A stretch of 13,429 nt of DNA from Deinococcus rhizophilus (GTDB lineage: Bacteria; Deinococcota; Deinococci; Deinococcales; Deinococcaceae), in the NCBI RefSeq assembly GCF_030271215.1, contig NZ_JASNGB010000026.1, positions 1 through 13,429 on the forward strand, given 5' to 3'. The translations under genes and the position numbers were made by a program. Positions 1 through 10,449 of this stretch are shown in pieces. The notes under the pieces were generated by a model. It ran no database searches. It was given only the letters and a program-made list of their open reading frames with translations, and was not told the DNA's origin. Numbering within the stretch: the stretch's first letter is position 1; each line of letters starts with the position of its first letter.

Positions 1-1
1 G

Positions 2-934
2 GCGACCCTGGCCCTGCAGCGCAGTGGGCGCGGGCGGCTGGCGGGCACGCTGGTATGGGGCGCGGTCGCGGGCGGGGTGGTCCTGATCCCGCTGGGGCTG
101 GTCCGGGCGGGGTCCGGCGCGGAGATGGCGGCCTTCAGCCTGCTGTCCGGCGGCCTGCTGTACGCCCTCGCCGGGCTGCCGGGCCCGCTGCTCCTGGCCC
201 GGCTGCGCCGGGGGCTGGAGGGCCTGGCGGTGGGAACGGCCGCGCTGGGCCTGCTGCTCCGGGGCGAGGTCGACGGGGTCCCGGAACGGGTCGCTCCCTT
301 CCTCGCGCTGCTCGCAGGAGTCCTGGCCGCCCTGCCCGGGGAGTCCCGGCCCTTCTGGCGGGCGTGGCCGGTGCTGGGGGTGGCGGTGCTCGCCAGCCTG
401 GGGGCCATGCTGCAGGGACCAGCGGCGCCTCCCGTGGAGGGCTGGCGGCTGCTGGGCGCGGCGGGGGCAGGCGCGGCCCTGGCCCTGCTGGGCACCCCCG
501 CGGGCTGGCGGTGGCTGAGGCGCGGCCCGGACCCCCGTGGCGACCGCAAGGCGGCAGAAAGGCTGCTGAGTGCCCCGGCGGTGCAGGACGGGGTGCTCCC
601 GGCCCTGACCCTGGGGCTGCTCGCCTTGGCGGGCCGGACGGCTGAATTTCTCCTGGGCGGCGAGGGGCCGTTCACGCTGACCTCGACCGCCGCGTTGCTG
701 GCGTCGGCGGTGGCGCTGCTGGTGCAGGCCCGGCGGCGGCGCCGTCCCTGGCGGTGGTGGCTGGCCCTGGCCGCCTTCGGGGTGGGGGCGCTGAAACTGG
801 TCTTTCTCGACCTCGACGACCTCGGCGGGCTGCTGAGGGGCGCGGCCACGGCCCTGATCGGGCTGCTGCTGCTGGGCATCGGACAGCTGGCCCCCCGCCC
901 GGACGAGGAGGCCACGCCGGAGGCACCGGCCTGA
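2..934 (+). CDS. C-terminal part of a polytopic membrane protein, DUF2339-like (partial, 5' end outside window)
   Basis: The reading frame is open to the left edge without a stop, so the start lies upstream; the GTG at 77 is only the first start-like codon inside the window. The visible 310 residues are almost all hydrophobic: about ten membrane-spanning stretches joined by short Arg-rich loops, with a short acidic, Pro-rich tail after the last helix. The last two helices, with the pattern ALKLVFLDLDDLGGLLR between them, resemble the end of DUF2339 membrane proteins, where a lysine and a VFL-DL motif precede the final helices. That family has no settled function. The membrane location is seen directly; the family name is my inference from the C-terminal pattern. 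The gene ends 46 bases before the TrmB-family gene on the same strand, which has its own -10 box. Confidence 0.6.
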   Translation, partial: ATLALQRSGRGRLAGTLVWGAVAGGVVLIPLGLVRAGSGAEMAAFSLLSGGLLYALAGLPGPLLLARLRRGLEGLAVGTAALGLLLRGEVDGVPERVAPFLALLAGVLAALPGESRPFWRAWPVLGVAVLASLGAMLQGPAAPPVEGWRLLGAAGAGAALALLGTPAGWRWLRRGPDPRGDRKAAERLLSAPAVQDGVLPALTLGLLALAGRTAEFLLGGEGPFTLTSTAALLASAVALLVQARRRRRPWRWWLALAAFGVGALKLVFLDLDDLGGLLRGAATALIGLLLLGIGQLAPRPDEEATPEAPA

Positions 935-966
935 GGGCGGGGGCCGACCCCGCGCCGGGCTTCCCG

Positions 967-972
967 TATGCT
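967..972 (+). promoter_or_regulatory. -10 box TATGCT, leaderless start of the TrmB-family gene
   Basis: TATGCT ends 8 bases before the ATG at 981, so transcription should begin at or next to the start codon. No clear -35 hexamer stands 16-18 bases upstream in this GC-rich stretch. Confidence 0.55.
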
Positions 973-980
973 GGGCGGAC

Positions 981-1676
981 ATGAGCGCCGTGATTCACCT
1001 GCAAGCCCTGGGCCTGACCGAGTACGAGGCGCGTGCCTATACCGCTCTGCTCGCCCTCGGGCGCGCCGTGCCCGCTCGTGTGGCGCGGCAGGCAGGCATT
1101 CCCCGGCCCAAGATCTACGAGACGCTCGAACGCCTCGAGGGCCGGGGGCTGGCCGCGCGGGTGGGGCAAAACCCGCTGGAATATGCCCCCCTGAGTGCCC
1201 GCGAGTACCTCGCCCGGGCGCGGCGGTCCTTCGACGATCGCCTCGGGGCGCTCGACCGCGACCTCTCGCGCCTCGCCCCCGACCCCGCCCCCGAGGCCGT
1301 TTACCACCTCTACGGCGAGGCGGCGATCCGCAGCCTGTGCGAGGACCTCACCCTGAATGCCCGGCAGCGGGTCTACATGGCGGGCGAGACGCCCCTCGCC
1401 GAACGGCTGGAGCGCCTCACGCCCCGTGGAGTGGAGTTGCGCCGCGCCGCGCTCGCGGGCCTGCCGCCCATCGCTGCCGGGGGCCAGCGGGCCTTTTTGC
1501 TCGCCCGCGACGGCGAGGCGGCCGTGATCGCGCACTTTATCGACGACGGCGCTGTCGGCGAGGCCCACGGCGTGCACACCCATAACCCGGTGGTCGTCCA
1601 CCTGATCGAGGGGTACGTGCGGCTGGCGGCCCGCAGCGCCGGGCCGGGCGTTGACAAGGTCGAGACTCCGCTGTAA
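981..1676 (+). CDS. TrmB-family transcriptional regulator
   Basis: The 231-residue protein begins with a winged helix-turn-helix: GLTEYEARAYTALLALG (about residues 11-27), a turn, then PRPKIYETLERLEGRGL (about 41-57) as recognition helix and start of the wing. This is the N-terminal pattern of the TrmB family, whose archaeal members sense sugars. The remainder (about 75-220) is an alpha/beta domain like the TrmB effector half, though shorter than the 330-360 residues of sugar-sensing TrmB, so a sugar ligand should not be assumed. Cytoplasmic and DNA-binding by family. The ATG at 981 is chosen because a -10 box precedes it and the HTH begins within ten residues. The ligand and targets are unknown, and neither neighbour (a membrane protein and tRNA genes) is an obvious target. 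The TAA stop lies inside the -10 box of the tRNA-Ala promoter. Confidence 0.85.
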   Translation: MSAVIHLQALGLTEYEARAYTALLALGRAVPARVARQAGIPRPKIYETLERLEGRGLAARVGQNPLEYAPLSAREYLARARRSFDDRLGALDRDLSRLAPDPAPEAVYHLYGEAAIRSLCEDLTLNARQRVYMAGETPLAERLERLTPRGVELRRAALAGLPPIAAGGQRAFLLARDGEAAVIAHFIDDGAVGEAHGVHTHNPVVVHLIEGYVRLAARSAGPGVDKVETPL

Positions 1677-1679
1677 TCT
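1651..1679 (+). promoter_or_regulatory. Housekeeping promoter of tRNA-Ala (TTGACA, 17 bp, TAATCT)
   Basis: A perfect TTGACA (1651-1656), a 17-base spacer and TAATCT (1674-1679) stand 12 bases before the mature 5' end of tRNA-Ala. The -35 lies in the last codons of the TrmB-family gene, and its TAA stop (1674-1676) is the first half of the -10 box. This is the best-matching -35/-10 pair I saw in the window, as expected for a tRNA gene. Confidence 0.85.
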
Positions 1680-1691
1680 AACCGGGCCTTT

Positions 1692-1801
<110 letters not shown>

Positions 1802-1803
1802 AA

Positions 1804-1880
<77 letters not shown>

Positions 1881-1899
1881 GAGAAGTGTCAGCAAGGGG

Positions 1900-1926
1900 C
1901 CCGTGCACGTGCAGCACGGGTTTTTT
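1900..1926 (+). terminator. Intrinsic terminator of the tRNA unit
   Basis: CCCGTGC (1900-1906), a 7-base loop and GCACGGG (1914-1920) form a perfect 7-bp stem followed at once by six T (1921-1926). It lies 19 bases after the tRNA-Met CCA. Confidence 0.92.
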
Positions 1927-2070
1927 GCGTTTTTCACGTGGGCCGGACAGCTTCGGTCGTGGCGAGCTGGTGACAGAGTGAGCAGGTCGGCTGCGGCCAG
2001 GACTGCTTCACGCCTTTCAGTCAGGGGTCTGTCTCCTGACCAGAGACACGGCACGTCGACCCGGGCGGTC
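1927..2070. other. Intergenic stretch with two overlapping inverted repeats
   Basis: No gene, tRNA or clear -35 is visible here. The only structure is GTCAGG (2020-2025) with CCTGAC (2035-2040), and GTCTC (2031-2035) with GAGAC (2043-2047). The two pairs share base 2035 and could not both form as hairpins in one strand. They lie 24-50 bases upstream of the -10 box of the glyoxalase-like gene, so they may be operator DNA rather than RNA structure, or chance. Confidence 0.3.
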
Positions 2071-2076
2071 TACCTT
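2071..2076 (+). promoter_or_regulatory. -10 box TACCTT, leaderless start of the VOC gene
   Basis: TACCTT is followed by five T and one C, then the ATG at 2083. The 12 bases before the ATG contain no purine-rich ribosome binding site at all, which supports a leaderless start and rules out the longer in-frame starts that run back over the tRNA terminator. Confidence 0.55.
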
Positions 2077-2082
2077 TTTTTC

Positions 2083-2481
2083 ATGACCCCCCTGATCTCC
2101 GGACTCGACCACGTGCAAGTCGAGGCCCCTGCCGGGTGCGAGGCAGCGGCGCGGGCCTTTTTCGGCGACTTCCTGGGACTGCCCGAACTTGTCAAGCCGG
2201 AGGCGCTGCGGGCACGGGGTGGGGCGTGGTTTGCCCTTCCCGACGGGCGGCAGCTGCATGTCGGCGTGACGCCGGGCTTCGTGCCGCGCGAGAAGGGCCA
2301 CCCGGCGCTGCGTTGCCCCAGCCTCGCCGCGTTTCAGGCCCACTGCGACGCGCACGGGGTGGACTACCGCGCTGACGCCGAGGCCGGGGTGCCGCGCGTG
2401 TTCCTGCGTGACCCCTTCGGCAACCGGCTGGAGGTGGTGGAGGGCGGGCACGAAAGCGTCTCGTGGGACGTTCCACTCTGA
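2083..2481 (+). CDS. Glyoxalase/VOC-family protein
   Basis: This 132-residue single-domain protein has the vicinal-oxygen-chelate fold pattern: LDHVQVEAP at 8-16 (His10 as first possible metal ligand), a helix with FFGDFLGLP, LPDGRQLHVGV (His59), FQAHCDAHGV, and the closing motif RDPFGNRLEVVE at 109-120 with Glu117. Family members include glyoxalase I, dioxygenases and antibiotic-binding proteins, mostly metal-dependent dimers. Compact single-domain members of this kind are often uncharacterised, and the substrate cannot be read from the sequence. The ATG at 2083 is chosen because the fold begins within eight residues and a -10 box stands just upstream; the open frame further upstream would run through the tRNA terminator. 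The next gene begins 24 bases downstream with its own -10 box. Confidence 0.85.
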   Translation: MTPLISGLDHVQVEAPAGCEAAARAFFGDFLGLPELVKPEALRARGGAWFALPDGRQLHVGVTPGFVPREKGHPALRCPSLAAFQAHCDAHGVDYRADAEAGVPRVFLRDPFGNRLEVVEGGHESVSWDVPL

Positions 2482-2492
2482 GGCCCCGCGCC

Positions 2493-2498
2493 TAGAAT
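2493..2498 (+). promoter_or_regulatory. -10 box TAGAAT, leaderless start of the NIF3-family gene
   Basis: TAGAAT ends 7 bases before the ATG at 2506 (spacer GCCCCCC, no ribosome binding site). An in-frame ATG at 2497 overlaps the -10 box itself and so should not be transcribed; the box therefore decides the start at 2506. Confidence 0.65.
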
Positions 2499-2505
2499 GC
2501 CCCCC

Positions 2506-3294
<789 letters not shown>

Positions 3295-3346
3295 GGGGGG
3301 GCTGTCGTTCCTGGCCTGTGGCGCGTGGAGGCGGCTGGTCGTTCTT

Positions 3347-3374
3347 CACACCCCACACGTCACACGCCACACGC
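3347..3374 (+). repeat. Four tandem heptanucleotides (CACACCC, CACACGT, CACACGC, CACACGC)
   Basis: Four adjacent 7-base units sharing CACAC, the last two identical, sit 14 bases before the tmk start. Its third-unit region also matches the reverse complement of 3317-3328 at 10 of 12 positions, so the nif3-tmk spacer could fold back. Confidence 0.75.
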
Positions 3375-3388
3375 GGCGGCGAGGCCGT

Positions 3389-4018
3389 ATGACCCCCCTC
3401 TTCCTCACCTTCGAGGGTCCCGAGGGTGCGGGCAAGAGCACGCAGCTCCGGCGGCTGGCGGCGCGGCTGGAGGAGCTGGGCATCGCCCACACGCTCACCC
3501 GTGAGCCGGGGGGCACTCCGCTGGGCACGCGGGTGCGTGAGGTGCTGCTCGACCCCGCGCTCGACATCGACGCCCTGCCCGAGTTCCTGCTGTACTCGGC
3601 CAGCCGCGCCCAGCTTGTGCGCGAGGTGCTGCGCCCGGCCCTCTCACGCGGCGAGGTGGTGCTGTGCGACCGCTACGCCGACTCCAGCCTCGCCTATCAG
3701 GGGGCGGGGCGGGGGCTGGACCCGACCCTCCTGCGCCTGCTGACGGCGGAGGTCACGGGTGGACTCACCCCCAACCTGACCGTGCTGCTGGACCTCGACC
3801 CGGTGCTGGGCCTGAGCCGGGCCGCCGAACGGGGCCAGCCCGACCGTCTGGAACAGGCCGACCTCGCGTTTCACGGGCGGGTGCGCCGGGGCTTCCTCGA
3901 CCTTGCGGCGGGGGAGCCGGGGCGCTTTCTGGTTCTCGACGCCACGCGGGACGAGGCCGAGGTGTCGGCAGCGATCTGGGCGGCAGTGGGGGAGAGGCTG
4001 GCGACCCGGACCGGGTAG
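3389..4018 (+). CDS. tmk: Thymidylate kinase
   Basis: Phosphorylates dTMP to dTDP with ATP, the step shared by the de novo and salvage routes to dTTP, in the cytoplasm. The 209-residue protein has the usual length and all the key elements: Walker A GPEGAGKST (10-18), REPGGTPLG (38-46) at the dTMP site, DRYADSSLAYQG (94-105) with the catalytic-site Asp-Arg-Tyr, LLDLDP (133-138) and a short LID with several Arg (144-153). The start at 3389 puts the P-loop at the normal distance, and GAGG (3381-3384) is a modest ribosome binding site, unlike the leaderless neighbours. Four CACAC heptamers lie just upstream. The stop is 6 bases from the stop of the convergent gene on the other strand, with no visible terminator between them. 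Confidence 0.97.
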   Translation: MTPLFLTFEGPEGAGKSTQLRRLAARLEELGIAHTLTREPGGTPLGTRVREVLLDPALDIDALPEFLLYSASRAQLVREVLRPALSRGEVVLCDRYADSSLAYQGAGRGLDPTLLRLLTAEVTGGLTPNLTVLLDLDPVLGLSRAAERGQPDRLEQADLAFHGRVRRGFLDLAAGEPGRFLVLDATRDEAEVSAAIWAAVGERLATRTG

Positions 4019-4024
4019 CGGCGC

Positions 4025-4858
4025 TCAGGGCCGTCTGGTCGTCACGGCCGTCACACCCGGCACCTTGACCTCGAACAGCACCGGCCAGCGCTTGCCGGTC
4101 AGCAGCAGGGTGCCGCGTTCGGGCACGTAGGCGATGCCGTTGGGCACGTCGTCGAAGGTCAAGGGGCGCCCGGTGCGGTCGGCGCGGTCGCTGGCTTCTT
4201 CCAGCAGCTCACCCACGTCCAGCCACGCGGTGACCCGGCCGGTGCGAGGGTCGATGCGGGCGATGCGGTCGGTGAGCCACACGTTGGCGTAGATCTGGCC
4301 CTGCACGTATTCCAGCTCGTTGAGGTTCCTCACGGGTTGGCCCCGGTCGGTCACCCGCAGGGTCCGCGTGACCGCGAAGGTGCGCGGGTCGCGCCAGAAC
4401 AGGCTGGAGGACCCGTCGCTCATGATGAGCTGGCGCCCGTCGTGGGTCAGGCCCCAGCCCTCGCCCGAGTAGCGGTAGCGGCCCTGCTCGCGCAGCGTCT
4501 CGCCGTCGAGCGCGAAGGCCACCCCCGTCTGCCAGGTGATGTGGTAGGCCACGTCGCCCAGCAGGGTCACGCCCTCCCCGAAGGCACTGGCGACCGGCGT
4601 GGGCACCTGCCGCAGCACCTGCCCGGTCCGCAGGTTCACCCGCCGCACCCCCGACTCGCCCACCTGCCCGGTGCTTTCCAGCAGCGTGCCGCCGCCGAGG
4701 TACTGCAGGCCCTGGGTAAAGGCTCCCCGGTCGTGCGGGTAGCGGGCGGTGACCGTGGGTTTGAGGACAGGCGTCGCGGCGGTCTGCGCGGCCTCCGCCG
4801 TGACCGAGAGGGACAGGAGCGCCGCAAGGACGGGCAGCAGGAGGGAGCGGGGGCGCAT
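4025..4858 (-). CDS. Secreted glutamine cyclotransferase (glutaminyl-peptide cyclotransferase, plant/bacterial type)
   Basis: Converts N-terminal glutamine of proteins or peptides to pyroglutamate, releasing ammonia. The 277 residues start with a signal peptide: Arg-containing n-region, a Leu-rich core (about 6-19) and an AEA-A cleavage site near residue 24. The mature part is the five-bladed propeller of the papaya-type enzyme, with AFTQGL (46-51), GEGWGLTHDG (132-141), LNELEYVQGQIYANVW (179-194), NGIAY (240-244) and LLTGKRWPVLFEV (252-264), all typical of the family. It is unrelated to the zinc-dependent animal enzyme. It should act outside the cytoplasmic membrane, perhaps stabilising exported proteins; the targets are unknown. 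The ATG at 4858 is supported by the signal peptide and by a -10 box 6 bases upstream. It converges on tmk. Confidence 0.9.
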   Translation of the reverse strand: MRPRSLLLPVLAALLSLSVTAEAAQTAATPVLKPTVTARYPHDRGAFTQGLQYLGGGTLLESTGQVGESGVRRVNLRTGQVLRQVPTPVASAFGEGVTLLGDVAYHITWQTGVAFALDGETLREQGRYRYSGEGWGLTHDGRQLIMSDGSSSLFWRDPRTFAVTRTLRVTDRGQPVRNLNELEYVQGQIYANVWLTDRIARIDPRTGRVTAWLDVGELLEEASDRADRTGRPLTFDDVPNGIAYVPERGTLLLTGKRWPVLFEVKVPGVTAVTTRRP

Positions 4859-4864
4859 GGCCCC

Positions 4865-4870
4865 ATGCTA
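4865..4870 (-). promoter_or_regulatory. -10 box TAGCAT, leaderless start of the glutamine cyclotransferase gene
   Basis: Read on the - strand, TAGCAT is followed by GGGGCC and then ATG (4858). The 6-base spacing puts the transcription start at the start codon. Confidence 0.6.
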
Positions 4871-4950
4871 GCGGCGCCGGGTGAGCGGTGCGTCTTGGTT
4901 TCGCCTTGAGCGCCGCCGCCCAGTGCCGTGATCAGCGCCGCGCCCGGACA

Positions 4951-4986
4951 GAAGAAGGCCCCGGCCTCACACGGGAGGACCGGGGC
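4951..4986 (-). terminator. Terminator after the SnoaL-like gene
   Basis: On the - strand a stem of 11 base pairs with one bulged base (4958-4968 with 4975-4986, 6-base loop) is followed by CTTCTTC (4957-4951). It lies 19 bases after the stop at 5006. The tail has only four T in seven bases, so it may be weaker than the tRNA terminator, but the stem is long and GC-rich. Confidence 0.7.
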
Positions 4987-5005
4987 AGGTGGGAAAGGGC
5001 CGGGC

Positions 5006-5398
5006 TCAGCCCCGCTCGCTGCCCTCCACGGGGGGCTTCACGAAGGCGGCCGAGTCGTAGTAGGTGCGGAAGGCCTGGACCTTCTGGCCGTCGTGCTCGA
5101 TCACGCTGCTGCCCCGGTAGGCGATGTCGTGCCCGCCCGCGAGCTGCCCGGTGGCCTCCCACTCCATGACGCCGGTGTGCCCGTCGTCGGCGTGGTGAAA
5201 GAACTCGCTGCGGATGGTGTCGAAGTTCTCCAGGTAGCGGGTCCAGAAGTCCCGCGCCCCGCTGGGCCCGCTCCATTCCTGGGTGGTCAGGTTGCGCAGG
5301 GTGCAGCCTTCCGCGAAGAGTTCGACCAGCGGGGTGGGGTCGCGGCTGTCCTCGGTGGTGCGCAGGGCCTGCATGAACTGTTCGGTCAGGGTCGCCAT
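5006..5398 (-). CDS. SnoaL-like / NTF2-fold protein of unknown function
   Basis: A 130-residue protein with the compact NTF2-like cone pattern: an N-terminal helix (LTEQFMQALRTTE), a strand after LFAEGCTLRNL (27-37), an FWTRYLENF helix (51-59), then four strands with alternating hydrophobics ending in VQAFRTYYDSAAF (107-119). Such proteins are often polyketide cyclases, isomerases or stress-related ligand binders; the reaction cannot be told here. The ATG at 5398 is preferred over a GTG nine bases upstream because a purine-rich GAGGTGGGAG lies just before it and overlaps that GTG. The gene follows queG on the same strand after 60 bases and ends in a hairpin terminator, so it may be the last gene of the gnd-zwf-opcA-queG unit or have its own promoter. 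Confidence 0.8.
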   Translation of the reverse strand: MATLTEQFMQALRTTEDSRDPTPLVELFAEGCTLRNLTTQEWSGPSGARDFWTRYLENFDTIRSEFFHHADDGHTGVMEWEATGQLAGGHDIAYRGSSVIEHDGQKVQAFRTYYDSAAFVKPPVEGSERG

Positions 5399-5458
5399 GT
5401 CTCCCACCTCATCACGCTGGCCGGGTGCTGACGAGTAGCAAATGCCTCAGAGTTGCCC

Positions 5459-6562
5459 TCATGAAGCCGGGGTCAAGGCCCGCGCCGCCGCCGCCCGCAC
5501 CGCCGGGTGGGGGTCGTCCAGCAGCGGGCGCACCCGGCCCGTTTCATTCCACTGCCCCAGCGCCCAGGCCGCCGCCTCCCGGACCTCCCAGGCGGGGTCC
5601 TCCGCCCCGGCGAGCAGCAGGGGCCAGCCTTCCGGAGGGCGCGTGTTGCCCAGCACGGTCAGGGCGTTGCGGGCCATCCCCTTGCGGCGGGGGCGCAGGA
5701 AGGCCGTGCCCGCGAACCGGCGCCCGAACTCCCGCTCGCTGACCCCGAAAAAGGCCGAGAGGTCCGGGTGCGCCAGCTCCGGGTCGGGCTTCAGGAGCCG
5801 GGCGAGCGGTCCCGCCTTCTGACTCCAGGGACAGACCTCCGAGCACACGTCGCAGCCGAACAGCCAGTCGCCCACGCCCGGCCGCAGGTCGTGCGGCAGC
5901 GGTCCCCGGTGCTCGATGGTGAGATACGAGATGCAGCGCCGGGCGTCGATCGTGCGGTCATCCCCGATCGCCCCGGTGGGGCAGGCCGCCACGCAGCGAA
6001 AGCAGCGGCCACAGCGGTCGGGATGGGCCTCGGCGGTGCCCTGGGGGGGCAGGTCGGTGAGCAGCACCGCCAGCGTCACGAAGGCGCCCAGCCGGGTGCT
6101 CACCGTCATGCCCGACTTGCCCCGCCAGCCCAGAAAGGCCCCGGCCGCGAAGAGGCGCTCCATCACCGGGCCGTGGTCCACGTAGCCGCGTGCCCGGATG
6201 CCCAGCCGGGCGGCTTCCTCCTCCAGCCGGGTCAGGACGGGCCCAAGCTGTTCGTGGTAGTCGGGAGTCCAGGCGTAGCGGGCCACCCGCCCTGGCCGCA
6301 CCCCGCCGGGCGGAGGGCCGGGGTCGGCGAAGGCGTGCGACACGCCCAGCACCAGGACGCTCCCCGCCCCCTCCAGTCTGGAGGACGGCTCGGCGCGGGC
6401 CGGAAGCTGCCGCTCCAGATAGTCCATCCCCGCGTGCCGCCCCGCCGAGAGCCAGCCCGCGTACTCGGCCACCGCTGCCGCCGGGACCTGCGCGGGTGCC
6501 CAGCCCACCGCGTCGGCCCCCAGGGACACGGCGAGGTCAGAGAGGGTCTCGGCGGCGTTCAC
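5459..6562 (-). CDS. queG: Epoxyqueuosine reductase QueG
   Basis: Reduces epoxyqueuosine in the wobble position of tRNA (Asp, Asn, His, Tyr) to queuosine, using cobalamin and two [4Fe-4S] clusters. The 367 residues contain [14 protein letters not shown] (126-139) with the conserved Asp129, a first cluster set Cys184, Cys187, Cys190, Cys194 followed by [16 protein letters not shown] (210-220), and a second set in [11 protein letters not shown] (236-246). Residues 300-367 form HEAT-like helices ([26 protein letters not shown]), as in other QueG proteins that grip the anticodon stem. The start is a GTG at 6562, 42 bases after the opcA stop, suggesting co-transcription; a weak CAGACT 7 bases before the GTG could be an internal promoter. 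The Gln-tRNA targets are not in this window. Confidence 0.96.
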   Translation of the reverse strand: MNAAETLSDLAVSLGADAVGWAPAQVPAAAVAEYAGWLSAGRHAGMDYLERQLPARAEPSSRLEGAGSVLVLGVSHAFADPGPPPGGVRPGRVARYAWTPDYHEQLGPVLTRLEEEAARLGIRARGYVDHGPVMERLFAAGAFLGWRGKSGMTVSTRLGAFVTLAVLLTDLPPQGTAEAHPDRCGRCFRCVAACPTGAIGDDRTIDARRCISYLTIEHRGPLPHDLRPGVGDWLFGCDVCSEVCPWSQKAGPLARLLKPDPELAHPDLSAFFGVSEREFGRRFAGTAFLRPRRKGMARNALTVLGNTRPPEGWPLLLAGAEDPAWEVREAAAWALGQWNETGRVRPLLDDPHPAVRAAAARALTPAS

Positions 6563-6604
6563 GGGGGGCAGTCTGGCACGCGCCGCCCGGGACGAAAGAG
6601 AGCT

Positions 6605-7573
<969 letters not shown>

Positions 7574-7625
7574 GCGCTGACTCCCCTGCGCCGGTCGCCG
7601 AACGGGGCGGATGAGCGGTGCCCCC

Positions 7626-10261
<2,636 letters not shown>

Positions 10262-10313
10262 AGAACCTCCCGGCACGGGGGAGGAGGGGTCCACACTGCG
10301 GCAGCGGCCTCCA

Positions 10314-10335
10314 GCCCCCGGCTCATCTCGGGGGC
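10314..10335. repeat. Perfect 7-bp inverted repeat at the gnd transcription start
   Basis: GCCCCCG (10314-10320) and CGGGGGC (10329-10335) are separated by 8 bases and directly abut the gnd -10 box. The repeat would span about -6 to +16 of the gnd transcript: a possible operator or a 5' hairpin. At this GC content chance cannot be excluded. Confidence 0.45.
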
Positions 10336-10341
10336 ATCATA
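10336..10341 (-). promoter_or_regulatory. -10 box TATGAT, promoter of gnd-zwf-opcA-queG
   Basis: Read on the - strand TATGAT matches the -10 consensus at five of six bases. Transcription would start near 10329, giving a leader of about 68 bases that ends in the strong GGGAGG of gnd. No good -35 is seen 17 bases upstream, so an activator may be needed. Confidence 0.5.
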
Positions 10342-10438
10342 CGCGCGGGCCTCGCGGGGGCGGCGGCGGCCGGGACTTGTCTCAGGGCTGGCTCAAGGGT
10401 GGGCGGCACATGCGGCCAGGGCGTTTGGGCCGGAGGGC

Positions 10439-10444
10439 TACAGT
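10439..10444 (+). promoter_or_regulatory. -10 box TACAGT, leaderless start of the propeller gene
   Basis: TACAGT, five bases (CGGGC), then the ATG at 10450. There is no ribosome binding site in the gap. The same hexamer recurs before the SRPBCC gene (12419-12424, - strand). Confidence 0.55.
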
Positions 10445-10449
10445 CGGGC

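Larger units (their letters stand above)
10262..10449. other. Divergent control region between gnd and the propeller gene
   Basis: A 188-base spacer serving gnd (-) and the gene at 10450 (+). It contains the -10 boxes of both genes and a perfect 7-bp inverted repeat at the probable gnd transcription start. No RNA gene or small ORF with a convincing start was seen here. Confidence 0.6.

Noticed and set aside
1903..2082. A 60-codon N-terminal extension of the VOC protein
   Set aside because: It would run through the tRNA terminator and has no homology-like pattern; the -10 box at 2071 sets the start at 2083.
4019..4024. Bidirectional terminator between tmk and the cyclotransferase gene
   Set aside because: Only six bases separate the stops and no hairpin with a T run is seen across the junction.
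5419..5458. Possible terminator between queG and the SnoaL-like gene
   Set aside because: Only a GCAA/TTGC match with a broken GAG/CTC extension; the stem is too weak and there is no T run.
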